Shown here: piece by piece, positions 25,342-33,984 of the stretch
Numbering within the stretch: position 1 is the stretch's first letter
Layout of the letters: the number at the start of each line of letters is the position of its first letter
Program-made: the position numbers and the translations under genes
Notes under the pieces: generated by a model
The model's database searches: none
Told to the model about the DNA's origin: nothing
Seen by the model: the letters and a program-made list of their open reading frames with translations, nothing else
DNA from: Marinomonas profundimaris
GTDB lineage: Bacteria; Pseudomonadota; Gammaproteobacteria; Pseudomonadales; Marinomonadaceae
Reading direction: 5' to 3'
NCBI RefSeq assembly: GCF_000508165.1
Contig: NZ_AYOZ01000061.1
Location: forward strand, 1-64,000
DNA length: 64,000 bases

Positions 25342-26106
25342 TTATTTTTTCGAGCCTCTATCTTTGTTGTGAATGGTTTGTATTGATGTGGCCAAAGCGT
25401 CCAGTTTTTTTGTCATGTCTTGCCATTTTTTGGTGTCGTCTTTTGCGTGATTGCTCATTGTGTTGCTGTGTTGTTTTAAAAGCTTTTCGTTTTCGTGTTT
25501 AAGGAATTCGAGTTGGTTATCTTGTTTTGCAAGATCAACCTCTTTTTGTGACAGGTTCATTCTCAACTCAGTGCTGCTCTTTTGCTCTTCTTTTAGTTGA
25601 CTGTTGAGTACCTGATTCTGAGAAAGCACATCCAAATAGCGCTGTTCGCTGATGTCGAGTTTTTGCTGAAGGGCTTGAGCGTGAGACAGTAGTGTTTGAT
25701 GTTCTGCATTTATTTTTTCATGCGCGTCTTGTAGCTCGATCAGTGCAGAAGACAAAGAAAGATAACCACCCTCTGTCGCGTCTTGCTTATGTTTATGGTG
25801 TTGCTCTACATCGGTGGCTTTTTCATCGAGCAGTTGACCTAGATTTTGCGCTGCTTCTCTGGCGAAACGTTTAAAAACCGGCAGTAAAATATTATCGATT
25901 TCGTGTAATTGGTTCTGTTGATGTTCTTTGTAGGCTTCCTCCCACTCGGATATGGCTTTCATGAAAGTGGTGTTGGAGCAGCGACGTCCATCTTTCGTGA
26001 AAAAGTGTTCGGTTAAGCGAGGAATGTTAGGGAAGAGATTCTTTTCGATAAGTTCCCAACAGGCTAGATGTATTTCTTCTCTTGATATGTTTGCTTTACG
26101 GGCCAT
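25342..26106 (-). CDS. KfrA-like DNA-binding coiled-coil protein
   Basis: A 254-residue protein. Residues 1-110 resemble the KfrA N-terminal DNA-binding domain (MARKANISREEIHLACWEL at the start). Residues about 120-230 are a long coiled coil rich in Gln, Glu and Lys. KfrA is best known as a plasmid repressor and segregation-linked protein. This copy sits among housekeeping genes and shows no plasmid neighbours. The ATG at 26106 follows AGGT; an open TTG at 26127 is less likely. Confidence 0.75.
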   Translation of the reverse strand: MARKANISREEIHLACWELIEKNLFPNIPRLTEHFFTKDGRRCSNTTFMKAISEWEEAYKEHQQNQLHEIDNILLPVFKRFAREAAQNLGQLLDEKATDVEQHHKHKQDATEGGYLSLSSALIELQDAHEKINAEHQTLLSHAQALQQKLDISEQRYLDVLSQNQVLNSQLKEEQKSSTELRMNLSQKEVDLAKQDNQLEFLKHENEKLLKQHSNTMSNHAKDDTKKWQDMTKKLDALATSIQTIHNKDRGSKK

Positions 26107-26234
26107 TCTGCTTACCTGACAACTCAATTAATATATTCAGTAATAATATTATCAAATATATTTTTTTGTTGAAACCAGTAAGTAATTTAGTGCCAGATTA
26201 CGAAAAGTTGGCCGATGGTTATTTTGGGTAAAAA

Positions 26235-26254
26235 AAAGCGCCTGTCGGCGCTTT
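26235..26254 (-). terminator. intrinsic terminator after sppA
   Basis: AAAGCGCC/GGCGCTTT stem with a TGTC loop. A long T-run on the minus strand follows. Confidence 0.9.
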
Positions 26255-26272
26255 GTAAAAATATCTAGTGTT

Positions 26273-27292
26273 TTATTTAAGGCTGGTTGTACTGAGTATT
26301 TTGGTTGCCATTTCAACGCCAAATTCTTTTGCGAGTTCTTTCCATGAGTCCTGCTTGGCTTCGAAATAAACGGGTTCGGCATTAGGGAAACGAGCATCAA
26401 GCAGTTCATTAACACTCGATAAGCCATCAATCAAACCGATGGTTGTGGCTTGTGAGCCTGTAAATACCATGCCTGAGAAAACATCATCGGTAATGGTTAG
26501 TTTATCGCCACGACCTTCTTTTACGGCGTTGATAAATTGCTGATGCGTTTCATCCAATACCGCTTGCCACTTTAGCTTGGCTTCTTCTGTCATTGGGGTG
26601 AAAGGGTCTAAAAAGGCTTTATTTCGGCCCGCGATAAACGTACGACGTTCTACTCCGATTTTTTCAAGCAAATTACTGGCATCAAACCCTGAGGAAATAA
26701 CACCAATAGAACCTACTAAACTGGCCTTATCCGCATAAATTTCATTGGCGGCAGACGCAATATAGTAGCCACCCGATGCGGCCATGTCTTCCACAACAAC
26801 GATCACCGGGATGTCTGGATAGCTTTGCTCTTTGTTTCTAATGGCGTCGTAAATAATGCCCGAATGCACAGGACTACCGCCAGGGCTATTCATTTCAATC
26901 ACAACGCCTTTCAATTGACTGCTCTGATAAGCATCATCTAGCAAGTTAACAAAGGTTGACGACTCGATCTCAGCGTCGGCGCCAATCACTCCACGCATTG
27001 GAATCATGGCGACAATATCACCGTCTAAACTGACGTTTTGCAATTGAGACTGCATAAACCAACCGCCAAGAATGGCCATAAAAATGGCTATTGTTGTAAA
27101 GCGGAAAAATATTTTCCATCGTCTAGCGCGGCGCTTCTCTATTACGTTTTCACTGAGTGTTTTCTCTAACAATGCCCAGATTTCATTGTTAGGATCAAGC
27201 GGATCACTGCCTTGCGATTTCGAGTCACTCTTTGAATCGACAGCATTGTCGTTTTGCATTTCCATTCGATCTTCGTCTTCTGTCCAGCTCAT
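26273..27292 (-). CDS. sppA: signal peptide peptidase SppA, short (S49) type
   Basis: A 339-residue inner-membrane serine protease that degrades cleaved signal peptides. A charged cytosolic N terminus of about 59 residues precedes one membrane helix (60-79). The catalytic Ser is S173 in DMAASGGYYIAS and the general base is K225 in AGRNKAFLDPF. It is the single-domain form, about half the E. coli length. It starts three bases after the upstream HAD gene stop, so the pair is coupled. Confidence 0.92.
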   Translation of the reverse strand: MSWTEDEDRMEMQNDNAVDSKSDSKSQGSDPLDPNNEIWALLEKTLSENVIEKRRARRWKIFFRFTTIAIFMAILGGWFMQSQLQNVSLDGDIVAMIPMRGVIGADAEIESSTFVNLLDDAYQSSQLKGVVIEMNSPGGSPVHSGIIYDAIRNKEQSYPDIPVIVVVEDMAASGGYYIASAANEIYADKASLVGSIGVISSGFDASNLLEKIGVERRTFIAGRNKAFLDPFTPMTEEAKLKWQAVLDETHQQFINAVKEGRGDKLTITDDVFSGMVFTGSQATTIGLIDGLSSVNELLDARFPNAEPVYFEAKQDSWKELAKEFGVEMATKILSTTSLK

Positions 27293-27295
27293 TAG

Positions 27296-27940
27296 TCATA
27301 GCCCCAGTAAATTGGATAATTGGTTGAAATCATTTAGTAGCGCATGAGGCCGACACGCGTTTAGTCGAGCTTCATTATGAGCGCCATAGGTGACCCCAAT
27401 GCTTTTCATGCCGGCATTGGTGGCCATGTTTAAGTCGTATTCTGTGTCGCCAATCATGATGGCGTGTTCTGGCGAGATATCCAATTCTGTCAGTATTTGC
27501 TCTAGCATCAACGGATGCGGTTTGGATAAGGCTTCATCTGCGCAACGTGTTGTGGCGAAATAATGATGGGTATTGGTTAACGACATGACTCTTTCGAGCC
27601 CTCTTCTGGTTTTCCCTGTAGCAACCGCCAATATCAATCCTGCTTCTTGGAGCTGATCTAACATTTGAATCACCCCAGGGTAAGCATCGGGTGGTGTTTG
27701 ATCTGCCGCGACATAAATTCCTTTGTAATGCTCCATAATGATACGCTGCTCATCAATGGGCAATTCAGGCCATATTACGTCGATTGCTTTATCAAGAGAT
27801 AAACCAATGATGTTTTTAATGTCGTCTTTGTGTCTTATTGGCGCCTTTGCTAAATGAGCCGCTTGTAGCATGCTCGCGCATATTTTATCGATCGAATCGA
27901 ATAAAGTACCGTCCCAATCAAAAATCACTAATTTAACCAT
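27296..27940 (-). CDS. HAD-family phosphatase (phosphoglycolate phosphatase-like)
   Basis: A 214-residue cytosolic hydrolase with motif I FDWDGTLFDS, a helical cap, motif II AVATGKTRRGL and motif IV MIGDTEYDLNMA. It belongs to the Gph-like subfamily IA group. The pairing with sppA is also found in Pseudomonas, where rluC lies before it. No rluC is present here. The substrate is not known. Confidence 0.88.
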   Translation of the reverse strand: MVKLVIFDWDGTLFDSIDKICASMLQAAHLAKAPIRHKDDIKNIIGLSLDKAIDVIWPELPIDEQRIIMEHYKGIYVAADQTPPDAYPGVIQMLDQLQEAGLILAVATGKTRRGLERVMSLTNTHHYFATTRCADEALSKPHPLMLEQILTELDISPEHAIMIGDTEYDLNMATNAGMKSIGVTYGAHNEARLNACRPHALLNDFNQLSNLLGL

Positions 27941-28007
27941 AGATACCTCTTAAGAATGGCGCGGCGAAAGTGTACCATAGCGATAAAATACAACATAAGG
28001 ATTGGCA

Positions 28008-28430
28008 ATGACTTCTGGCTATACATTAGAACAACTTTCGATTGATCAAAGCGTTGAGTATCGAAAAACCGTTACCAAAGCAGATGTGCATGCTTTTGCT
28101 GAAGTAACCGGTGATACCAACCCTGTGCATTTGGATGCGGATTACGCGGCGACCACTACATTTGGTCAACCGATAGCGCATGGCATGCTGACAGCTGGCT
28201 TTATTTCAGCGGCCATTGGCACGAAATTGCCAGGGCCTGGCTGCATTTATTTAGAGCAAACATTGAAATTCCGAGCGCCTGTCTATATCGGGCAAGAAGT
28301 TGTAACAACAATCACGGTGACGGATTTGAATGAGCGCAGACGCCGCGCAACACTTAAGACTGTATGTGAGTGTGATGGAAAAGTGGTTGTCACAGGTGAA
28401 GCGACTATTATGTTGCCAGCCACTGTGTAA
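28008..28430 (+). CDS. phaJ: MaoC-like (R)-specific enoyl-CoA hydratase
   Basis: A 140-residue single hot-dog domain. The hydratase signature is DTNPVHLDADYAATTTFG followed by PIAHGML, with the Asp/His catalytic pair. PhaJ enzymes hydrate crotonyl-CoA or longer enoyl-CoA to the (R)-3-hydroxyacyl form and link beta-oxidation to polyhydroxyalkanoate. No PHA synthase is in the window, so the pathway role is inference. The ATG at 28008 has ATAAGG seven bases upstream; the TTG at 28002 is too close to it. Confidence 0.85.
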   Translation: MTSGYTLEQLSIDQSVEYRKTVTKADVHAFAEVTGDTNPVHLDADYAATTTFGQPIAHGMLTAGFISAAIGTKLPGPGCIYLEQTLKFRAPVYIGQEVVTTITVTDLNERRRRATLKTVCECDGKVVVTGEATIMLPATV

Positions 28431-28451
28431 TGACATGCTGTCGGTATAAAT

Positions 28452-28492
28452 AAAAAAGAGCGTAACCTTGAAGGAGGTTGACGCTCTTTTTT
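28452..28492. terminator. bidirectional terminator between phaJ and adh
   Basis: AAAAAAGAGCGT and ACGCTCTTTTTT form the outer stem, extended inside by AACCT/AGGTT with a bulged G. It serves the convergent genes on both sides. Confidence 0.9.
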
Positions 28493-28504
28493 ATTGGGCG
28501 CTGA

Positions 28505-29515
28505 CTACATGGACATGACGATTCGCCCAGTAATTTCCCCTTTTTCCATGTCTTCGAAAATTTCATTAATATCTTCGAGTTTCTTCTCTTCAATAATGGC
28601 TTTTACTTTGCCTCGCGCAGCAAATTCTAGGCATTCTTCAAGGTCTTTTCTTGTGCCGACGATAGAGCCGACAACACTGACACCATTAAGAACAGTGTTA
28701 AATATTGGCAATGGCATATCTTCTGGTGGTAAACCAACCAAGACACATTTACCGCCACGTCTTACGACATCGTAGCTCTGCCTAAAGCCAGCTTTGCTCA
28801 CGGCAGTACAGACACTGGCATGAACGCCGCCTGTGTTTTCTTGGATGCGGTTAACAATGTCATCTTCTTTAAAATCATAATAGTGCTCAGCACCAAGTGA
28901 TAATGCAAGCTCACGTTTCGCAGATCCTGTATCAACAGCCACAACACGAAGCCCCATTGCAACGGCGTATTGAACCGCCAAGTGACCTAGACCACCGATT
29001 CCAAAGATTGCGACCCAATTGCCAGGCTTAGCATTTGATACCTTAAGTGCTTTGTACGTTGTTACGCCCGCGCAAAAAAGTGGCGCAGCTTCAACATAGC
29101 TTAAGCCTTCTGGCACTTTTACGACATAAGCAGCATCAGCAGCACAATATTCAGCGTAACTACCATTCACTGAATACCCTGAATTTTGCTGAGATAAGCA
29201 CAGGTTTTCATCGCCAGTTAGGCAATATTCGCAATGACCACAAGCGCTATAAAGCCATGGGATGCCGACCCGATCACCATTTTTAATGTGCTTAACGGCA
29301 CTGCCAATTTCCACCACTTCACCAACGCCTTCGTGGCCCGGAACGAGTGGCAAGGTTGGCTTCACTGGCCAGTCACCATGACAAGCATGTAAATCTGTAT
29401 GACAAACACCACAAGCGTGAATTTTAACGAGGATTTGGTGGGGCTCTATTTTAGGTTTGGCGATATCTTCAATCTTTAAAATGGCGCCAAACTTACTAGC
29501 AACGGCTGCTTTCAT
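28505..29515 (-). CDS. adhP: zinc-dependent alcohol dehydrogenase
   Basis: A 336-residue NAD-dependent medium-chain alcohol dehydrogenase. Catalytic zinc ligands lie in [18 protein letters not shown] and GHEGVGEV. The structural zinc site is [15 protein letters not shown]. The cofactor fold is [13 protein letters not shown]. It matches the AdhP/AdhA ethanol-acetaldehyde group. Transcribed alone. The 210-base divergent region upstream contains TTGATCTATG on the minus strand, only half of an FNR site. Confidence 0.92.
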   Translation of the reverse strand: MKAAVASKFGAILKIEDIAKPKIEPHQILVKIHACGVCHTDLHACHGDWPVKPTLPLVPGHEGVGEVVEIGSAVKHIKNGDRVGIPWLYSACGHCEYCLTGDENLCLSQQNSGYSVNGSYAEYCAADAAYVVKVPEGLSYVEAAPLFCAGVTTYKALKVSNAKPGNWVAIFGIGGLGHLAVQYAVAMGLRVVAVDTGSAKRELALSLGAEHYYDFKEDDIVNRIQENTGGVHASVCTAVSKAGFRQSYDVVRRGGKCVLVGLPPEDMPLPIFNTVLNGVSVVGSIVGTRKDLEECLEFAARGKVKAIIEEKKLEDINEIFEDMEKGEITGRIVMSM

Positions 29516-29725
29516 AGCATTCTCCTAATGGATGAATTAACTTACTTTGCAGATTAGCTGAGTTGTCAGAACCACATGACGACATAGATCAAGGCTTGGC
29601 GAATTAGGTCTCATTTTTTGATAAATAGACGGATCATGGAAAAAAAAGACACGTTGTAAAAAATGCTAGAATTTATTACGTCACAAGCCTATATTTGATG
29701 CATAAAACGCAGGATAGGAACCACC

Positions 29726-30031
29726 ATGAAAATCCAACTACTTATGATCATTGCTGTGATTGCATCGTCTATATTGACGATCTCTCAACGCGCTAATGCT
29801 CAGGAAGTAAATCAGTTTCGGTGGTTAGAACCTACACTAGAACAAAGATGTGGCGAAGTTGTTGCTCCAGATCAAGAAAATGGCACTGACAATGAATATG
29901 TCGCCTACCTTCCTGAAAAGAGTCACTTTACGCCCTTCACATCCACTCCATTATTACGTTTCCGTTTTCCAATTATTGCGAAAGTGAACGGCAACATCAT
30001 CCCGAGAGCACCACCTCTTTCATTGATATAA
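29726..30031 (+). CDS. small secreted protein of unknown function
   Basis: A 101-residue protein with a signal peptide (hydrophobic residues 4-18, cleavage after RANA) and a proline-rich C terminus ending in RAPPLSLI. The mature chain has a single cysteine. AGGA lies upstream of the ATG. It lies 44 bases before the CBS-domain gene on the same strand. I do not recognise a family. Confidence 0.6.
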   Translation: MKIQLLMIIAVIASSILTISQRANAQEVNQFRWLEPTLEQRCGEVVAPDQENGTDNEYVAYLPEKSHFTPFTSTPLLRFRFPIIAKVNGNIIPRAPPLSLI

Positions 30032-30075
30032 CTTACCTAATTTATTCTATTTATTACCACTACTGGGGCTATATC

Positions 30076-30669
30076 ATGAAAACACTAACTTATGTATCTA
30101 CTAAAGACGTCAACAACCTTGTTTGGCCTGTCAAAACAGACAATATTAACCTCTATTCTCCAGCACTGACTGTTTTTACCGATTTTAAAACAGCCGGCCC
30201 ACGAGTAATCGAGTCCAGCACTCGTGCAGATGAACTTGTTCAGTTAATGAAAAAAGAACACGTTCGAATGAAAATAGTCGTCGACGCAGACAATCATTTT
30301 ATCGGGGTAATTAGCCTTGAAGACTTGTCCGAAGATATTTTTATTAAACAGGTTGCGAATGGATTCGAGCGATCTGAATTGATGGTGGCGGATTTGATGA
30401 GAGCAAAAGAAGTGCTGCTTGCTTTGTCTTACACATCACTAAAACATTCAGATATTGAGTCATTGTTATTTAGTCAGCGGAACAACCCGCTTCAGCATTT
30501 GCTTGTTATTGACGAAGAAACCAAAGCGATTCGTGGATTGATATCTTCTAATGATGTTGCACGACAGCTGAGATTGGACGTTGATGTGGCTTTTTCAAGC
30601 TTTGAATACACGTATCAAAGCGCCATTCTTGGCCATAAATCTCAGGATAAGAAACGCAGAGTGGCTTAA
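30076..30669 (+). CDS. CBS-domain pair protein
   Basis: A 197-residue cytosolic protein made mainly of two CBS motifs. One is around GVISLEDLSED (residues about 75-86); the other is around LLVIDEETKAIRGLISSNDV (about 140-160). CBS pairs bind adenosyl nucleotides and usually regulate another domain; none is fused here, so the target is unknown. GGGGC precedes the ATG. A clear terminator follows, after two copies of an imperfect TAAGTAT-GATTGC repeat at 30667-30697. Confidence 0.82.
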   Translation: MKTLTYVSTKDVNNLVWPVKTDNINLYSPALTVFTDFKTAGPRVIESSTRADELVQLMKKEHVRMKIVVDADNHFIGVISLEDLSEDIFIKQVANGFERSELMVADLMRAKEVLLALSYTSLKHSDIESLLFSQRNNPLQHLLVIDEETKAIRGLISSNDVARQLRLDVDVAFSSFEYTYQSAILGHKSQDKKRRVA

Positions 30670-30716
30670 GTATAGATTGCCATAAGTATCGATTGCATTA
30701 AGTGATCTTCCTTCAT

Positions 30717-30754
30717 AAAAGAGCCTGAATCCGTTAACCACTCAGGCTCTTTTT
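30717..30754. terminator. bidirectional terminator between CBS gene and tusA
   Basis: AAAAGAGCCTGA (30717-30728) pairs with TCAGGCTCTTTT (30742-30753) and T/A runs flank both sides. Confidence 0.92.
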
Positions 30755-30757
30755 AAA

Positions 30758-30991
30758 TTAGCCTTCTTTTTTTTCTATCCAATAGTAATAGCAATTCTCT
30801 TCTTGAATTTGCTTTATTAATTTATGGCCTAAAAATTGGCAAAATTTTGGAATGTCTCGTGTTGTAGACGGGTCTGTCGCGATGACTTTCAAGACCTCTT
30901 TACCTGCTAATTTTCGCATTTCTACGTGGAGCATCATAACGGGCTCAGGACATAGTAGATCGGTTGCATCAAGCAGTGCTTGGTGTTCCAT
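30758..30991 (-). CDS. tusA: TusA-family sulfurtransferase
   Basis: A 77-residue sulfur carrier. The persulfide cysteine lies in [17 protein letters not shown], the CPxP motif of the family. TusA receives sulfur from IscS and passes it on for tRNA 2-thiouridine and other sulfur-containing factors. The length and position of the motif are normal. A hairpin (31013-31038) separates it from the hydrolase gene upstream on the same strand. Confidence 0.9.
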   Translation of the reverse strand: MEHQALLDATDLLCPEPVMMLHVEMRKLAGKEVLKVIATDPSTTRDIPKFCQFLGHKLIKQIQEENCYYYWIEKKEG

Positions 30992-31048
30992 GGGGTTCCT
31001 CTCAAAAGGTGTATAACCCCATTAGTTAAAGGGGTTATTAAATCGGTG

Positions 31049-31633
31049 TTATGTGTTTGCTTTTAACCAATCATGAGTGTTGGTCGCAAGCTCTAAAATG
31101 GTGTCTTCTATCGATCTATTGTATTTCTTTAGTGTTTTAAAGTCATGATCCGCGCCTTCCACCCAAAGAATGTCAACATTGCTGGGTAACGATTGCTGAC
31201 TAACCCAATCGTATGAGCCAAGCTTATCTCTTGTGCCTTGAATAATAAGGCAAGGCGTTTCGAGCTTTTCAAGAAATGATAATCTATTTTTTTCAGGCTT
31301 ACCTACAGGGTAAAAAGGGAAACCAAAGCACACCACAGCTTTCACCATAGAGAGATGAGAAAGTTGAGTGGCAACTCGACCGCCCATTGATTTTCCTGCA
31401 ACTACACAATGAGTTTGTTGAGCTAGCTTTTCTTGGTATTCGGGAATCAACTTATTAAAGCGCGGTGGTGGTCTTTTTTTGCCTGAACGCTCTTGTTCTT
31501 CCATGTAGGAAAACGTTACCGGAACAACGGGGTGATTGAGTTGTGTGGAAATGGCAGCGCTAAGCTTCGTTAAAAAGAGGTTGCTGTGACCTGCGCCAGC
31601 GCCATGAGCGAGATAAAATGGAAGTGTATGCAT
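31049..31633 (-). CDS. alpha/beta hydrolase, KANL3/Tex30-like family
   Basis: A 194-residue cytosolic hydrolase. The N terminus has LAHGAGAGHSN and the nucleophile elbow is VVAGKSMGGRVAT, where serine is the likely nucleophile. The acid/histidine part is probably LIIQGTRDKLG and GADHDFK. The family occurs widely in bacteria with unknown substrate. It is divergent from hemN. Confidence 0.85.
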   Translation of the reverse strand: MHTLPFYLAHGAGAGHSNLFLTKLSAAISTQLNHPVVPVTFSYMEEQERSGKKRPPPRFNKLIPEYQEKLAQQTHCVVAGKSMGGRVATQLSHLSMVKAVVCFGFPFYPVGKPEKNRLSFLEKLETPCLIIQGTRDKLGSYDWVSQQSLPSNVDILWVEGADHDFKTLKKYNRSIEDTILELATNTHDWLKANT

Positions 31634-31734
31634 GGTTATGAGTTCAAAACCCTATTAGAACAGATTCATAAAGTGGTTAGAACCGTGATAAGGGTGGATA
31701 ATGCTTTAATAGGCTGTTTTGTATGTAGTAAAAC

Positions 31735-31748
31735 TTGATCTGTATCAG
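31735..31748 (+). promoter_or_regulatory. FNR/Anr binding site of hemN
   Basis: TTGAT-CTGT-ATCAG matches TTGAT-N4-ATCAA at nine of ten fixed positions. A plausible -10 box TAAACT lies at 31771-31776, predicting a start near 31783. This puts the site centre (31741.5) at about -41.5, the class II activating position. The regulator is probably the FNR encoded two genes downstream. Confidence 0.8.
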
Positions 31749-31775
31749 AAAGTGATTGTTCTCTAGAGGGTAAAC

Positions 31776-31798
31776 TCCTATTAGAAATTTTAATAGGA
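31776..31798 (+). other. inverted repeat covering the hemN ribosome site
   Basis: TCCTATTA (31776-31783) pairs with TAATAGGA (31791-31798) around seven bases. The AGGA of the hemN Shine-Dalgarno is in the right arm. If transcription starts near 31783, the left arm would be mostly absent from the mRNA. Confidence 0.45.
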
Positions 31799-31805
31799 AC
31801 AAAAA

Positions 31806-33176
31806 ATGATCTGGGATTCTTCTCTAATTACAAAATATGACCTGTCAGGACCTCGATACACCTCATACCCGACCGCACCTCAATTTGACGCAAACATCAG
31901 TAAAATTGCGTTAATTGATAAGATGTTAATGCCGTCTGAAAGTCCTCTTAGTTTGTACTTCCATATCCCTTTTTGCGCTCATCTTTGTTATTACTGCGCT
32001 TGCAATAAAATTGTCACCAAACAATACGATAAAGGCGCTGAGTACGTTGAATTATTGGGTGAAGAAATGAGGCTTAGAAGCCTTATGCTGGACGATACGA
32101 GAAAAGTGACTCAGCTGCATTTTGGTGGCGGCACGCCAACATTTCTGAGTGAAGCGTTAATTGACACTCTGTTTGCGAGTATTAAACAGCATTTCAACTT
32201 AATCAATGATGGGTCCCAAGATTACAGTATTGAAATCGATCCTCGTGAGATAACGCACACTAAGTTGAAGCGATTGACGGACATGGGAATCAATCGAATC
32301 AGCATAGGCGTTCAAGATTTTGACCATAAAGTACAAAAGGCGATACATCGTATTCAGTCATTTGAAATGGTTTCTGACTTAGTGTGTTATGCGAGAGAGC
32401 TTGGGATTAAATCAATCAATTTCGATTTGATCTATGGTCTCCCCTACCAATCTATTGAGGGTTTTAGAGAAACGCTAGACCAAGTTATTGCGCTGTCGCC
32501 TGAGCGTATCTCCCTTTTTAATTACGCCCATTTGCCTGAACGCTTTCGATCTCAAAAGCGTATATCTGATGAGAGCTTACCTGCTGCTCGTCTGAAACTT
32601 GATTTACTCAAAATGAGTATCGAATACTTAATTTCTGCCGGCTACGACTACATTGGAATGGACCATTTTGCGAAACCTGACGACAGTTTGGCCATAGCTC
32701 AAAAGCAAGGTAAATTGCAGCGAAATTTCCAGGGCTATACTACTCATGCGGGTACGGATTTGGTTGCTTTTGGTGTGTCTGCTATTAGTGACATAAAAGG
32801 CGTTTATATTCAAAACCATACCGATCTGTCAAAATATAGAGATAGTATCGAGAAAGGGCAATTGGCCATATCAAAAGGCTATATAAGCGACCTAGATGAT
32901 AGAATTCGTCACACAGTGATTATGACGCTCATTGCGCAGTTTGAACTCAATACTGTCGTTATCGAGAAAATGTTTAATATACGTTTTTTCGACTATTTTG
33001 GTGAAGAAGTAGACAAGCTAAAACCTATGGTCGATGATGAGATGGTGGAAGTTCATCGCGGTGGTGTGCAGGCCACTATAAAAGTCACGGAACGCGGTAG
33101 ATTACTTATTCGTTGTATTTGTATGGTTTTCGATAAATATTTGAATAGCTCTATAAAATACTCAAAAGTTATATAG
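31806..33176 (+). CDS. hemN: oxygen-independent coproporphyrinogen III oxidase
   Basis: A 456-residue radical-SAM enzyme for anaerobic heme synthesis. The cluster cysteines lie in HIPFCAHLCYYCACNK, the CxxxCxxC set plus the extra HemN cysteine. GGGTPTFL and the SIEIDPREIT segment also fit. Full length. It is the first gene of hemN-fnr-apt, preceded by an FNR site. The ferrochelatase hemH of the same pathway is at 49573. Confidence 0.96.
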   Translation: MIWDSSLITKYDLSGPRYTSYPTAPQFDANISKIALIDKMLMPSESPLSLYFHIPFCAHLCYYCACNKIVTKQYDKGAEYVELLGEEMRLRSLMLDDTRKVTQLHFGGGTPTFLSEALIDTLFASIKQHFNLINDGSQDYSIEIDPREITHTKLKRLTDMGINRISIGVQDFDHKVQKAIHRIQSFEMVSDLVCYARELGIKSINFDLIYGLPYQSIEGFRETLDQVIALSPERISLFNYAHLPERFRSQKRISDESLPAARLKLDLLKMSIEYLISAGYDYIGMDHFAKPDDSLAIAQKQGKLQRNFQGYTTHAGTDLVAFGVSAISDIKGVYIQNHTDLSKYRDSIEKGQLAISKGYISDLDDRIRHTVIMTLIAQFELNTVVIEKMFNIRFFDYFGEEVDKLKPMVDDEMVEVHRGGVQATIKVTERGRLLIRCICMVFDKYLNSSIKYSKVI

Positions 33177-33197
33177 ATCGAAATCAGGGAGATTCAC

Positions 33198-33959
33198 ATG
33201 GCAATGACACACACACAATCACGATTTAACAGCACGCTTACGTCGCAATGCCAAAATTGCAGCTTAAGTGCACTTTGCCTGCCAATTGCATTGGCAGATG
33301 AAGACATTAATAAATTAGACCAAATTATCGAGCGAAAAAAACCCCTCAAGAAAGGCGAATTTTTATTCCGCCAAGGCGATACGTTTGACTCTGTTTATGC
33401 GGTTCGTTCAGGCACGCTGAAAACGTTCAATATTACGTCTTTCGGTGAAGAACAAATTACAGGCTTTTATTGCCCTAGCGAGTTAGTCGGCCTCAGTGGT
33501 ATAGACTCAAACGTTTATCCGGTTTCTGCAAAAGCATTAGAAACAACCACTGTATGTGAGATTCCTTTTAGCCATTTAGAAGAATTATCGACTCAAATAC
33601 CCTCTTTAAGGCATCAACTGTTTAAAGTGATGAGTCGAAAAATATCTGATGATCAGCAAATGATGGTTTTGTTAGGTAAAAAAAATGCGGACGAAAAAGT
33701 CGCGTCATTCCTCCTTAATTTATCTAACCGCTTTAAAAAACGTGGTTATTCAGCTTCTTCATTTCGCTTATCGATGTCACGAGGGGAAATTGGTAACTAT
33801 CTTGGGTTAGCGGTTGAAACGGTCAGTCGTGTAATCACTCGTTTCCAAAAAAGTGAACTTGTGCACGTAGATGGCAAAGAAATTGAGATAGTCGACTTTC
33901 CTGAAATGCAAAAACTCGTGGGTGTTGCTAGCGATTGTGGTAAAATAACTCAAATTTGA
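33198..33959 (+). CDS. fnr: oxygen-sensing regulator FNR/Anr
   Basis: A 253-residue CRP-family regulator that holds a 4Fe-4S cluster without oxygen and activates anaerobic genes. Cluster ligands are C18, C21 and C27 in QCQNCSLSALC and C120 in TVCEIPF, the same pattern as E. coli FNR. The cyclic-nucleotide-like barrel is in the middle. The helix-turn-helix is EIGNYLGLAVETVSRVI. An additional cysteine, C92 in GFYCPSEL, is not among the standard ligands. GGGAG precedes the ATG. Confidence 0.96.
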   Translation: MAMTHTQSRFNSTLTSQCQNCSLSALCLPIALADEDINKLDQIIERKKPLKKGEFLFRQGDTFDSVYAVRSGTLKTFNITSFGEEQITGFYCPSELVGLSGIDSNVYPVSAKALETTTVCEIPFSHLEELSTQIPSLRHQLFKVMSRKISDDQQMMVLLGKKNADEKVASFLLNLSNRFKKRGYSASSFRLSMSRGEIGNYLGLAVETVSRVITRFQKSELVHVDGKEIEIVDFPEMQKLVGVASDCGKITQI

Positions 33960-33984
33960 TTGAAATATTGAGGCGCTACCAGAT

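Noticed and set aside
29580..29595. FNR site upstream of adhP
   Set aside because: Only the TTGAT half matches; the second half reads GTCGT instead of ATCAA.
30667..30697. Short tandem repeat (TAAGTAT-GATTGC) as a CRISPR or regulatory repeat
   Set aside because: Only two imperfect copies plus a partial third, and no spacers. It is probably a small local duplication before a terminator.
31013..31038. Terminator between the hydrolase gene and tusA
   Set aside because: The ATAACCCC/GGGGTTAT stem is real but lacks a T-run on the minus strand, so termination cannot be supported.
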